Source: Larimichthys crocea (lineage: Eukaryota; Chordata; Actinopteri; Sciaenidae). From it: DNA of 64,000 bases. Location: contig NC_040032.1 of the NCBI RefSeq assembly GCF_000972845.2, positions 8,663,269-8,727,268 of the forward strand, written 5' to 3'. Below, in pieces: positions 1 through 12,119 of this stretch (within the stretch, counting starts at the first letter, position 1; each line of letters begins with the position of its first letter). Below the pieces are notes generated by a model, which was given only the letters and a program-made list of their open reading frames with translations, searched no databases and had not been told where the DNA came from. The translations under genes were made by a program, and so were the position numbers.

Positions 1-40
1 AGAACTGAGTCTCCATAAGTGCCCATGTTCAAATGCCTCA

Positions 41-1070
41 AACACACGTCTCACTTTTGTCTTTTTCAACAATCATAAAAAGTAGAAAAGAAGTGTGTCA
101 TCGCTCAGTCTCTGTGGAAACTCTTTCTTCAGACAGCTGCCTCTCATAAACTGTTTTTGGGGACTCTGCTGAAATCAGATGACGGTCAAACAGAAAACCA
201 CAGAACAAATTCAAACACATCCCAACATCACGTAACGGTGGCAGCTCGAGCTTTTCAATCCATCATCGACTGAGAGGAAGACGGTAGAAGCAGGATTTCC
301 TCCAGGAGAGTCATTATGAGCTGCAGGCATGGAGACAGCAGCCAGAACAAGAAGAGCTTGAACCACGTCCAGGTTTTTGCCACTGTGGGTTTGAATGGGT
401 AATTCATTTTGAGGTCCCGCTGCAGCTGCTGTCACTTCTCAAGTCAGCCACTTCTTTGTAATGTTTCACTCTGCTGTCCGTCATCTGTGAGAGGACGTCC
501 TGATCTCCGTCTCCGTCCTCTCACATTGACCGTCTTCTTCTCTAACTGTTGAAGACTGGCTGACGTCTCCATGACGACTTCTGCTCACCACTGAAAATTG
601 AATATTTACTAAACAGAGGAAACCGACATTACCCAGAGTTCACTCTGCTCCTGTACGCCGCATCGCTCGTGAGGCTGCAGTGAATCATTATGAACGTCTG
701 TGTCTTTAAATCTGAAGCTCAGAGACCAGGTCAGTTTAAACAGAATCACTGGGAAGTCTTTAACTTGTTGCTCTGTGTTGTGATGTTGAACTTTTATATT
801 TATTCTGGGTCAGAGTTCACCTGGTCTGTCCTGATCTGCAGAATCGTCTCGTTCTGCTGCAGATTTTAAAAATCAAAATGAAACATTTATTTATCAGCTC
901 GTTCGCTTGTCGAGAGCTCGAAGTGACAGAATCTGAGTTTGTGTTCAATGCATGTGTGTTTATGTGCGTGCACGTGTGTCAGCCTGCACAGAACAACAGC
1001 TTGGGTCCAGAAGGCCCCAGTGATCCTCACGGTGCCCCCCCCACCTCCACCAAACACACACACACTCACA

Positions 1071-1118
<48 letters not shown>

Positions 1119-2574
1119 CTCTCAGCTGTGAAGACTGGGCCGACATCACTCCGCCCTTCACTCAGTGACTCATTCACAGAATATTCTGTTTTCCCCTTCT
1201 CATTTGGTTTTTTTCCCCCCAAGGCTGCAGCGATCCATTTTATTCTGCAGTGGCCTTCAAACAGCTGTGCTGCTCCAGCAGCTTATCACTCTGCGTTGTC
1301 GTACTCTCCTCCTGTGTTCAGCTGTCGTACGATCCAGCTCAGACGCAGAAAACCAAACAAAGAAAATGAAATCTGGATTAAAACACGACACAGCTGGGAC
1401 GTCCGATAATAAGAAACTCCCGGTGACGGTCACCTCGTCCAGGCTGCAGTATCTGATCTGTGTTCAGGACTACAGTGAAGCACGCAATAACTCCAACCAC
1501 CTGCGAAACTCATTAGCTCGCAGCAGATTGGTTCCACATGTAGAGATTCACTCCCACAAACGTGTGTGTCACATAAAATGGAAATCTTGGCATGAAAAAC
1601 TGTGAGAAACATTGTTGGACGGCGGTGCAGAGACATAACTGACACAAAGTTTCATTCAAAGGACCAGTGGACCCTTCATCTGCACCTACAGGTGCAGCAG
1701 CTACATCATGGTGTCCTGTAATTTTTCCTGTAGGGAACCTTCAATTACCTCAATAAAGATATTCTATAGACCTTTAATCTTTTCTCTTCGTGGGAGGTTT
1801 ACTCATTCAACCACACGGCCTCAATTACAGCTGCAGACTTCCAGGATTCTGGGTGGTGTTTTTGGGTCTGGGGGAAGTTTGGCCCTCCACCATCTTTTTA
1901 TCTGCAGGTGTGAATCTGCCGTCAGGTCCTACGAGTGTTTGTGAGCCTGGAAACTGAATTAAAACAACTCAAGCGACGTGAGATGTCAAACGCGATCCAG
2001 GAGGTTCAGATCGGTCTACACAAGAGACGAGACTTTACAACTGTGGAAAGTTATCATGGGGGTGATTATTTTATCCGTCGCTCATGAGGTAAGAGCGTCT
2101 GATTGGCCATCGGTTGTCTCAAGCCAAAACTGCAGTTCCTCAAACTTACCCCTAACTTCCACCCGGCTTGAAGCTGTTCTGGTCCATTCTCTCTGCGGCT
2201 TCGTGTTTTCCCTCCAGACTTTGTTAACTTGCTCTGATACGTTGATTTTATTACTTCCTGGAAGTAGCTACGTGGGTATGTTGTTTCCCTTCGGTCTGTT
2301 TTTACAATCTGGAGTCTGAACAGGGTGTTTTATTTTGAAAATCGATCAGATTCTCACAGCCGTTTTCTGTGTCTGACTTCCTGTCAGTGCGACCTACTCT
2401 GTGCTGTCTGACCGGACCAGCCTGAACGGTGAAACTAACAGTTAGAGATCTGTAGTCCTCTGCAGACAGACTGGATCCTGATGTTAAAGCTTAGCACAGA
2501 GACCAGGAACACAAAACAAAACCAGCAGCCAGCACCTCGAAAAACTCATGAATTAGTCTGAAAATAAAGGCCAC
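41..2574. other. Non-coding stretch, no gene seen
   Basis: AT/CTG-rich teleost intergenic sequence with one (AC)n run (1054-1116). Short ORFs here cross the microsatellite or carry no recognisable domain. Bases 1-40 resemble the reverse of the right half of the dispersed repeat at 16.1 kb. Confidence 0.5.
1054..1116. repeat. (AC)n microsatellite
   Basis: Near-perfect AC dinucleotide run with a few ct interruptions at its left end. Confidence 0.9.
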
Positions 2575-2850
2575 ACATCTACAGACCCCATCTAAATGAA
2601 CTATATCTGTAAAAAGAGAGTTTCTGAGTTTAACTTGCAGGTTTTTACGTCCTTAACGCAGTTTGAACTTTAACTAACCGACTGGTTTTTATCAGGCTTG
2701 ATCGATAAATATAATTGGGTATCATCTGCGTAAAAACGGATTTACAGATGAGTTTTAATAGTTAGAATCTGTGTAATTCAGCATGTTGTGGCATTTTAAT
2801 GTTCCAGTCAACAAATATGAAATACTAAACACATTGTAACAATCGTCATC
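2575..2850 (-). mobile_element. LINE (L2-type) fragment, minus strand
   Basis: Read on the minus strand, the segment contains the reverse-transcriptase word YADDTQ (around 2715-2740) with flanks matching the plus-strand fragment at 4.21-4.44 kb, including the aaactcagaaactctcttt block (about 2605-2630). Truncated and frame-broken. It forms the left arm of an inverted pair. Confidence 0.6.
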
Positions 2851-4204
2851 ATGTCAGCAGCTTCCTCTTTAATTAGCTCGGTTATGATTTTGTGATTTTT
2901 ATGATGGAGGTCGTTTTAATGGTTTTTATTTTATAGCACAACAGATTTACAGTTTAAATGTTTTCTGCGGTCACTTCATGCTCTCAGTCTCAGAGATGTT
3001 TTCAGCCTCTGATGGTTTCTCCACACATGTAAACAGACTGGATGTGTGAAATCTGTGGACTTCACCTCTAAATGTCCAAAGCTGAGTCATTTGCCTCCTC
3101 CAGGATCTTTCTGCCGCGTCATGTTATTCCCCCTCACACCCACACAGCCCACAGAAAGTGTCGACACAGAGAAATTTACTGTCAGACCGATGAGCGCTTA
3201 GCAGAAAAACACGTGAGATGTCAGATGACGTTACCGTGATCAACGATACGTACCGTAAGTGTTCTTAGTCAGGACGTGACAGCGCAGATAAATAATGAAT
3301 CTGTTGTGGTTGGAAAGAAAATGATATTTCAACAGCTGCAGCAGATTCAAAGTCTGAAGATGTTCCAGTAAAGAGTGACGCTGTCTTCATGTTAATCTCA
3401 TGTTTCATGTTCAGTTTGACTTTTGAGGGTTCGTGCAGTGTTCTGATGATGATGATCTGAGATACACATCAGCTTTAGACTCGTACACATCTTTAATACG
3501 AGTCATCATTCGTTATCTGTCCTGTCAGAAGTCTGCAGAGCAAAGAGAAGATTCACAGTCGTAATAATAAATAATGTGTTATTAACCTCACAGTCTCCGT
3601 CCAATCAAAAAGCTACACGTAATATCTGTCTTTATAAATCTGTCTGAAAGCTCAAACTGACACAACAAAGACAAAGTTTTATTGACGCTGTGTGTAAAAA
3701 AACGACTTCATGGACCAGAGAAAAATCAAACTAAGATAAAAACGAGTCCCTTGAAGCCGACGTAAAGACTTGGCCGACGTCCTCCCTGTCCGTCAGGTGT
3801 TTCTGTTTTATTTCCAAAGCTTTAAGGACTCTTTATTGTTCCAGAGCTGGAGGGCAGCTTTACTGCGCTCTGCTGGCTCCCACATCTTTTCCATGATGTT
3901 CTTACCCTCCATCCTATCAGACATGAATTTACTCTGTCTTCTGTTTCACTACACTGACTGCAGCTGCTGTTAGTCTATCATGAGAGGTAGCTTATGGGCT
4001 ATCTGTGTGTATGTCTGAGGTCACTGAGTTCAATCAAGAGGTCTCCTGAAGAACTGCCACTGTACTGAACTCATGTATGTTCAGTTTGGAGTACACGCCT
4101 CCGACCTTTCACATGCAGTCTGCAGCTCGTCTAAGTGTGAATGTTTAAACTCTGTAAATCCTCCATGAACATGAAGTGACCACATCGAGGACGATGATGA
4201 CGTT

Positions 4205-4945
4205 TGTTACAATATGTTTAATATTTTATATTTGTGGACTGAAACATTAAAATGCCACAACATGCTCATTTACACATTTTATATATTCATCACCACTCAT
4301 GAGAGAGACCAAAGAATTGATCTCATCTGTAAATCCGTTTTTACGCAGATGATACCCAATTAATACCCAGTACCCAAACTCAGAAACTCTCTTTCTAGAG
4401 ACTTAGTTACTTTAGATGGGATCACCCTGGCCTCCAGCTCCACTGTAAAGAATCTTGGAGTTGTTTTTGATCAGGATTTGTCCTTTAACGTCACATAAAA
4501 CAAATTTCGAGGACTGCATTCTTCCACTTACGTAACATCGCTAAAATCAGACGCATTGTCTCTCAGGCGGATGCAGAAAAACTAGTCCACGCATTTGTTA
4601 CTTCAAGGCTGGACTATTGTAACTCTTTGTTATCAGGCTGCTCCAATAAGTCTCTGAGGACTTTGCAGTTAATTCAGAATGCTGCTGCACGTGTTCAAGA
4701 GACTAGAATTTAAATTCTTCTCCTTACTTACAAAGCTCTTCATGGTCAGGCACCATCATATCTAAAAGAGCTCATAATACCTTATTACCCCTCTAGAACA
4801 CTGCGCTCTCAGGACGCTGGGTTCCTTGTGGTTCCTTGTGGTTCCTTGTGGTTCCTTGTGGTTCCTATAGTCTCCAAAAGTAGATTGGGAGCCAGAGCTT
4901 TCAGCTATCAGGCTCCTCTTCTGTGGATCCAATAATCTCGCGTGA
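4205..4945 (+). mobile_element. Degraded LINE (L2/CR1-type) reverse-transcriptase 3' fragment
   Basis: Plus-strand translation, with frame jumps, shows consecutive words of an L2-type RT C-terminus: YADDTQL (4342-4362), LGVVFDQDLSFNV (about 4457-4496), NIAKIRRIVSQ, AFVTSRLDYCNSLLSGC (about 4590-4640), TYKALHGQAPSYL and SRTLRSQ (to about 4815). A stretch between the NAAARV and LLLTYKAL blocks is missing compared with intact elements. A 10-bp gttccttgtg array interrupts it at about 4822-4866. Non-functional relic. Confidence 0.82.
4822..4866. repeat. 10-bp tandem repeat inside the LINE relic
   Basis: gttccttgtg repeats about 4.5 times without variation, so the expansion is recent relative to the decay of the surrounding element. 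Confidence 0.85.
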
Positions 4946-6300
4946 GACGTGTTGCCTGTAAAATGAGATATCACTTGTTGGTCACTGAGCTTTCAGAGGG
5001 GCTGGTTGGTGGGTTTGTTTGTTACATGTTTCCAGTCTCTATGCTAAGCTAAGGCTCCTGCTTCATTTCACAAAATGTCGATCCCATCTTTGTAGAATCT
5101 TTCCCGGTGTTTTGCTTCCATCACATCAGCACCACAGATGCTTCGTTGGTCCGTCTTGGTACCCAAACTGAATCATTTGAATTCTGCCTGATGAACACAC
5201 AGGTGAACACAGGTGAACACACAGGTGAACACAGGTGAACACAGGTGAACACACAGGTGAACACAGGCAGTACTGAACAGACTAAGATGTTTTGTGCCTT
5301 TCTCACTTGATGCTGATGTACATGATCATCCTCTTCCTCTGCCTGGCAGCTCTTCCTTATGCTGTAAAACCTGATCTCTGGTTTAAGCGTTACTCTGGGA
5401 TGTATCAAAGCTGAGATTCTTGGACGAGCTCCACATTTACTTTGTGCTGGCTCAGCAGATTGTGCTGTTTGTAGGGAGTGTGTTCAGACATCGGTCACTG
5501 CTCAGAGACAGATTTGAACCACTATCAGAAACTCTGATCCACGGCAGAACGTACTGAAATGTCAAAGGGTGAAATGACGTCAGAACAAGTCGAGTTCAGC
5601 TGGTTTTTATCTTTCAAACGTGATTTGTGGACAAATAAATCAATGTTTTGTCAGGAGATATCCAATTATTCAATATATTATATCCAGATTTGGTCATTTT
5701 CTACCGTGAGGAATCGGCTACATAGCTCGCATGCCCGGTGGAGTTTGGAGATCTTTGCTGCCTCCAAAATAAAGATCTGAATGTTCTGCTCACGCGAGCA
5801 GATCGTTTCATAATCCCGGCCCGTCATAATCCAGGAAACACAGAACTACGTTCGACTGTGACTGATTGCTGATGACGGACGTGACTTCAGGCCTCCTTCT
5901 GCATGTTTCTCACGTCCACGTCGTCTCTAGATGTGGTTTCGCTTCAGAGGGAGAGAGAGGCCTGTTCAGTACAGCTGTGGTCGATGTCACCACCATCAGA
6001 GACGTGTTCAGATGTGGGAGCAGAGATTAATGGGAAAGAGTCTGAAGTGACCACGGAGCATGTGTGCTCCTGGAAGGCTCTCAGAGGACGACGATGATGA
6101 TGAAGATGATGAAGATGAAGATGATGATGATGAAGATGATGATGATGATGAAGATGATGATGATGATGTCTCCTTAAAGGGATGAAGAGCAACATCTGTC
6201 AGTCCTTTTTTCTGAATGGAGTTTCACAAACACAATATTAGAAATCTGATTGGTTCCAGTGCTGTTACGTGTCCGCGACCTTCACTCCATCTTGTGTTCA
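4946..6300. other. Non-coding stretch with two short arrays
   Basis: Contains an acacaggtgaac-type 12-bp array (about 5196-5267) and a (gatgatgaa)n trinucleotide tract (about 6090-6172). No gene is supported; the His-rich reverse reading of the latter is a repeat artefact. Confidence 0.5.
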
Positions 6301-6309
6301 TTCCCTCTT

Positions 6310-6530
6310 TTACCTTCTGTGCAGATTGATGGAATTAATTAGTGTGTTTTTAATAAAAGGTTATTGGCTTTCTGTAAATGATTTGCAGGCAGGAGCTCAA
6401 ACATGCACAACCTGCAACATTTACAGATTTCCAGGTGAGCAAACTTTTGGAACGATTCGCTGTAGTTTACATTTTTAAAGCCCTGCTGGGCTTCATTTAG
6501 CAAAGCCGCCCCTGCTGTTAACAGTTGTTT
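6310..6530. other. Possible conserved non-coding element
   Basis: This stretch lacks the repeats that fill its surroundings and carries homeodomain-type TTAATTA (about 6336) and other AT-rich sites in a compact block. The call rests on texture only; no alignment was available. Confidence 0.25.
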
Positions 6531-6628
6531 CCATATGGCTTAAAGCTCCAGCACACGTAAAGCAACCACTGTGGTAACCATGACTACAGCTGTACTCGAG
6601 TATTTCTTCTGATTACATTACCTCTGAT

Positions 6629-6879
6629 CAATCATCATCCAGGTCCCCAGCAGCAGCTGATATCACTGACTAGTCCAGCAGCAGTCAGCCCAGCTCGGCG
6701 TCTGTCTTTCAGCCTTTTATTTCACCAAGCTCTCACCAACCACTAAAAGTCAGTCCCACATTTACTCTTGTCCGGCGGCTTCTTGCTCGCTCACTCTCTC
6801 CTTTTCTCTTCTTAGCTTCCTCCGTCAGCGTCCTCTTCACTCTCTTCTCCTCTGCCATCATGTCCATAGAAGCTGCTGA
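6629..6879 (-). mobile_element. Dispersed element coding a 42-residue basic peptide, copy 1
   Basis: On the minus strand an ATG opens a Lys/Arg/Glu-rich peptide that starts MMAEEKRVKR and ends RVNVGLTFSGW, followed by the aataaaag-bearing tail and a single copy of the sequence that is amplified at 20.29 kb. It is inverted relative to the copy at 20107-20844. The peptide resembles short basic segments carried by fish transposon-derived predicted proteins, as I recall; the family is unassigned. Confidence 0.6.
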
Positions 6880-7089
6880 CCTCCTCTTCTTCTTCCTGGT
6901 CGTCCATAACGCCTGTTGGTACAAACACTCAGTTCTGAACTGAGCTAACAGCAGCTACGTTTATGTCACTGTCACAGGTCAGTGTGGGTCAGCTCTGATA
7001 TTTATCAGAGGAAAGTCACATGATGCTTTAAAGTAATCTGATTAGTGAATATTGGAATATATATTTGCATCTGATCGTAACTAATTCCA

Positions 7090-7420
7090 CTCTTTATGTT
7101 TAACCTGATTAAACCGTCACCTTCCTCCTTGGATATCTTTTCAAGTCGATCCAGCTTTTCATATTTCATTCATACGACATGCCTGGACCGTGTTTCTGGT
7201 TTCGCTGTGATGCTGCAGATGAAACACAAATTGCAGGCTGCGCTGAGCTCGACGCGGCGCCAGGCTTTGGCGAGCGGAGCTTTACAACGCTGGAGTCTTT
7301 CAAGCCTTTTGGTTCTAATTAAAGCCGCTCTGCTCGCTACACGGCGGACACCACATCCATTATGTCACAGCTTCTTTGGAGGCAGTAAATCATTCAGGCT
7401 TTAATATATTTATGTCTCTT
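7090..7420. other. Possible conserved non-coding element
   Basis: A repeat-free, CpG-containing block with CTAATTAAAG and TTTAATATATTTA homeodomain-like words near 7315-7410. It differs in texture from flanking CTG/CAG-rich noise. It has an open + frame of 102 codons but no recognisable domain. Texture-based call only. Confidence 0.25.
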
Positions 7421-7837
7421 TACCCCTGCAGGGTACGGAGGAAGAGGTGTACGCAGAAGTGAAGAATGTGTTCTTTAAATGCAGAACATGGATGTTTGCA
7501 GGAAGAGTCGCCGTGCAACACATGATGCATGTACGGATAAGTGTTACCACATTTGGTCTAACTCGCCACATCATGTCAGTTTGTCCTCTGTCAACACGTC
7601 CTCCGTGTCTCCTGCTGCAGCCCATAAAGCTTCAAAATGAGCTGAGGACACGTCAGATGTTTGTGTCCTCTGTCCTCCAGTATCTGGACCTTCAGCTGTC
7701 TGTTTCTGAAACGTGGAGCAACAAAAGACAACAACCTGATTCATACAAGATGTTTCCTTCAATGTGCCAAACACAAAGTTTTATGAACATTTGTGGATGG
7801 ATTCAACAAGTGCAACTGAAACCTGCCCTGTGTTTCA

Positions 7838-8180
7838 TACAGGAGTCATCTTTGACAATAACCTCTCCTTCTCATTCACGCCTCCATCACCTCCAGAATC
7901 GACGACTGCACAGCCTCCTCTACGGCACACCGTCCAAAACTTCAAATCAACTCCAGCACATCTAAAACTCTTGCACCCTTGACCACGTCACCCCTGTCCT
8001 CCACAAAGTTCTCCATAACCAGGGCCCCTTCCTACCTCACTGATTTACTCCATCAACACAATCCATCCCGCAGCCTCCGTTCATCAACCACCACCACCCA
8101 GGACCAGGCACCAAACCTGGGGCGACAGTCTCTGTAGCTGCCCTCCTCCCTCTGGAACTCTCCACAAACACATCTGTGAT
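7838..8180 (+). mobile_element. Second degraded L2-type LINE reverse-transcriptase fragment
   Basis: Plus-strand words in LINE order with frame changes: GVIFDNNLSF (about 7842-7871), SLLYGTPSK, DHVTPVLHK (about 7981-8007), then YLTDLLHQHNPSRSLRSS (about 8033-8086) and a WGD motif. Same protein region as the 4.2-kb relic but a different subfamily, heavily deleted. Confidence 0.72.
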
Positions 8181-8189
8181 TATTATTAT

Positions 8190-11100
8190 ATTCAGCTTTA
8201 TCCACCTGAAGTCTTGATCTGAGCAACAAGCAACAAGTCAGTCAACGCTGCCACGTCCTCTCTGTTATGTCACACACTGAATGTGGTTGTTTACGGCACG
8301 TTGAAGCTCAGACGTGCGACACAGAAAGAGCAAGCATGTTTGCACGTGACCATTTTTCGTCTGAAACCAAAGATGAACGATGACGCTGCTTTAACGTGTA
8401 GGACGCTGCAGATGTCACAGAATAAAGTGTCCGAGCACGTGTTGTGTGATTTAAGTTGCAGTATGTTCAGAGTGGATTGACCCTTCGCCCTGTGAGCTGC
8501 TTTCTGCTCCATAAAGGGCAACCTCACACATGTCCGAGTCAGTTTTACTACCTGTGACAGGAAGCCCCTCAGGTGATGCTCTGCAGGTGACCTCATGTGG
8601 AATTTTACTTTCCTGCATGCCGCTGAGTATCGATGCTGCTCCTCCTGTTTCCCAGACGTGCTGAGGAAAGTTTATTAAAGACATTTTAACTCTCCTGTCA
8701 GCATCAGTTACGTTAAAAGAACATTTGGGTTTTATTCTTGTAGCTGTGGTCGTCGTCTCTAAAAGTCCGGGCTGGATTCGATCGGGAATATTGCAACATC
8801 GACACAATGAAACCAAACCAGGCAGCGGGTCAGTTCATCCAAATGATCTAAGCAGCTTGTTTGGACTTCAAATCTTAAAGTGATTTCACTTTTCACAGAT
8901 TGTGTAAACTGTGTAACACAGGAGGAGGCCAGAGCCCTCAGAGCCTCTGCAGGAGGGAGGATAAAGAAACACTTTCATTTGATATGAAGAGTTTACTGAT
9001 TACGTTGTTTCACACTAAAGTTCAACTTGGAGAGTTCAGGTGTGTGTTTGTGAATGCCTCACCATTCAGACAGGTGTAGGTGCTCACGCTGCGATCCGTT
9101 CACTTCAAATCTAAAGTGCATTTTCTCAGGAAGTCATGGACGCCTGCAGCAAACTGTGTCTGTGTGGAAAGTCTCTGACCTGCAGAAGCTTTCACTTAAA
9201 CACTCCAGCACAAATGTACAGAATGAAAATGGCATCCGTAAGTTTCCGAACTCCCTCCTGAACTCTTTTGTTCCATTGTTCTTTTCCGTGTTGAAGGTTG
9301 TTTTTTTCCGAGCACAGTGAACGCAACAATGAAACAGGAATCTCCGGGAAGTCCGAACAAAAGGAACCAGCCCGCGGCTGGAAGGAGCCGGGCAAACGAG
9401 TCGATCCAGGAAACCTTAAACGGGGGGAGGTCCAACCTGTGCCCACCTCATAGCAGCCGCATGCACATACATGGATGCAGCTGTTGTGAATTTGTGCTTG
9501 TTATTAGGTGTTACAGAGGCTGTGCCCGAACCCGCTAGGGTCCAGCTGCTGAGCCCGGTTCTGATGTCAGATAGTCGTTAATTAGCCATTAGCTTCTTGT
9601 TGGGCTGAAGCTATCGGTCCATAAGTGAACTCGGCTCTCACTGCCCAGATGGAGGCTGTTTTCCGAAGAGCTGACAGGTGGAGGTCATTCGTTCAGGGTC
9701 CCATCACCTGTGAACTTCTGAATCTAAAAGGTTCAGCTGTGTTAAAGCACTGAACCTGTGAGAGGACGTGAGGAGCAGTGTCTTCATCTCCAGCATGCCT
9801 CCTCCCCTCGGTCTGGTCCTGGTTCTACATGCTATGAGTGAATTCTACCATCGTGGAAAAAGTGTCAAATCTGTCAAACTTCATATTTTACTGCCTGAAA
9901 TAAAAACCACAAGCTGTACTCTCATATTCGACAGCGACACGTGAGTGCACGGCAGCAGGAAGCAGCCTAAACCCAACACACCCGTATGGATGCCAGTTTT
10001 TATCCCAGACGCAGCCACCACCCTGCATGCCATTTCCTCAGCCGCCTCAGAGTCAAGTGTGTAAAACGTTCTGCCAAACTCCGGCACTAACTGATCGCTT
10101 ACAGCCAGGAAGGCGCGAACGCCAACGAGTCGACCACGAGGCCGTACGCACGCCGCAACATCGTGTCGGCCAGTTCATGACGCAATGCAGAATTCCTTTA
10201 ACGTGCACTGTGTGGTAAGTACAGGCAGTCGATGCACTGACAGATAAACCGGAGCGATGGAAAGCACACATGCTGACCCACATCCTCTTCCTCCAGCACA
10301 TCCTGTGAGGAAAGACTCAGCTGGAGCAGGGAAGTGAACGCTCTCACAGGTGTTGACCGAGCTTCAGGTCAGGATTACACGAGACAGAACAAACAGCAGA
10401 CTGCTCATTTTACTTCACATGAAAAGGAGAAAAAACAGTGTGTGAGCGCTCAGATTCACGTTAAGACAACACGACACGATCCGACTTTTCATGAGAGATG
10501 TTTGAGATTTAGAATATGACAAAGAGGAAATACATGAAGAAGTCCATCAAATATAAAATATAATATATAACACAAATCATCCAAATCTTCTCGCTGCTGA
10601 TGGTTCTCAGGGTCTACCTTCCAGTGACCGAACAGAACCTCAGAACTGGCAGTGTCCAGTCTAACAGTGAACACAGCGACAGAACCTCTGAACCAGCAGT
10701 GTCCAGTCTAACAGTGAACACAGCAGCCTATCAGGTGGTTTATTTGTGGTGGTTTGGCTCCTGGCGTCCCATAAAACAAACAAACAGGTGAATCATGTTC
10801 TGATGATGTGTATGTGTGCATGTGTAAATGTTGGTGCTGCTCTGGAAACATCTGTTTGTATCCGTCAGGTTTGCTGATCTCAGATCTCAGGAGGTTTACT
10901 GCACGGTGTGATGGAGGACGATCCATCTCCATCGAAATCTGCTGATCGACACGAACAAAACATTTGGAGGGCCGGAACTTCACGAGCATTTAATCTGAAC
11001 ATTTAACGTTTGCATCGTTGTTTTTCTACTTAGTCCGATTAATCATGGATCTCCTTTTATTTCAGGCTCGTGGTTCTAACGTTTACGTGCTTCACTCTGA

Positions 11101-12037
11101 AACCTGTTGGACAGATGTGCATCATCTAAACTGTTTAACTGTTTTGTCTCAGCACAGATTTGAGCTCATTTGTTCACGGTGAAGTAAACCACACGTTCTG
11201 ATGCCGTGCTAATAAAGTCAGCCCAAAGTCCAGGACTCACTGAGAGTCGTGTTGTTGTGGTTTCATCTGCTCGTGAATCTAAAGAGCGCTGATCATGTCA
11301 GGACAACAGTAATGTTTGGACTGTGCAGCGCTCCATGTAAGGACATGAGTCTGAGGGGAACTGATTGAAAGCACCTGGTGCTGAGTGTAACAGACAGACA
11401 GGTAGTCAGACTGCTCTCCGGGTTCAGTCCAGGTTTGTGAATGTACGCAGGATGTCATTCATTCTGCTGCTGGACAGAAAAACTCAGTTTGTGTCTAAAT
11501 ATTTGCAGTTAATGAATCTCATGTGTCATCACGTCACGTGAAAAACTGTCAGGATAATTTACAGGAACATGTTCAGAGATGAACGCTTTCATCTCGACAC
11601 GCTGGCTCATCGTTTCTTCCAAGCAGGGAAACATTCGACTCATTAAACTGAGTCGGTTGGAAAACAAATATCAGAAGTGAGTCAAACTCCTCTGAGTTTA
11701 CATACTGCGACGCCAAAGGGCAACAACAGGATATATGAAGTTCAGCAGCTCTGCCAGGATGCAATCACTCCTGTACACAAACGTTTGTTGAATGTTTTCC
11801 TGATGTTCCCGTCAGGTTTGTCCCGTCTGGCTCAACATAAACCAGCTACAGCTTCAGGATGAATGGAAACATATAGAAAATCAGTTTGTAAGCGTAAACC
11901 TGCAGTTTGACATCACAGACCGTCTCATCACAAATCAAGCTGCCATGCGAGGTCAAACTTCAACAACCGAGCGTTCATCAGAACCGCAGCCGCAGATTCT
12001 AAAGTTTTATTCTTTTTATTTTATTCTCAGGGGAAAT

Positions 12038-12040
<3 letters not shown>
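8190..12040. other. Non-coding stretch, no gene seen
   Basis: No exon set, RNA gene or structured repeat could be supported. 10050-10210 is richer in CpG than its surroundings. A piece at 10725-10775 resembles one at 63135-63185 (both contain gtttggctcctg and cgtccc), suggesting an old shared repeat. Confidence 0.45.

Positions 12041-12041
<1 letters not shown>

Positions 12042-12117
<76 letters not shown>
12042..12117. repeat. (GT)n microsatellite, about 38 units
   Basis: Perfect GT run, one of the longest in the window; its open frame is an artefact. Confidence 0.95.

Positions 12118-12119
<2 letters not shown>

Noticed and set aside
5944..6195. His-rich minus-strand ORF
   Set aside because: Created by the (gatgatgaa)n tract.
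9192..9446. Two overlapping minus-strand ORFs of 79-84 codons
   Set aside because: Looked like a possible retroelement fragment, but no reverse-transcriptase, gag or transposase motif could be recognised.
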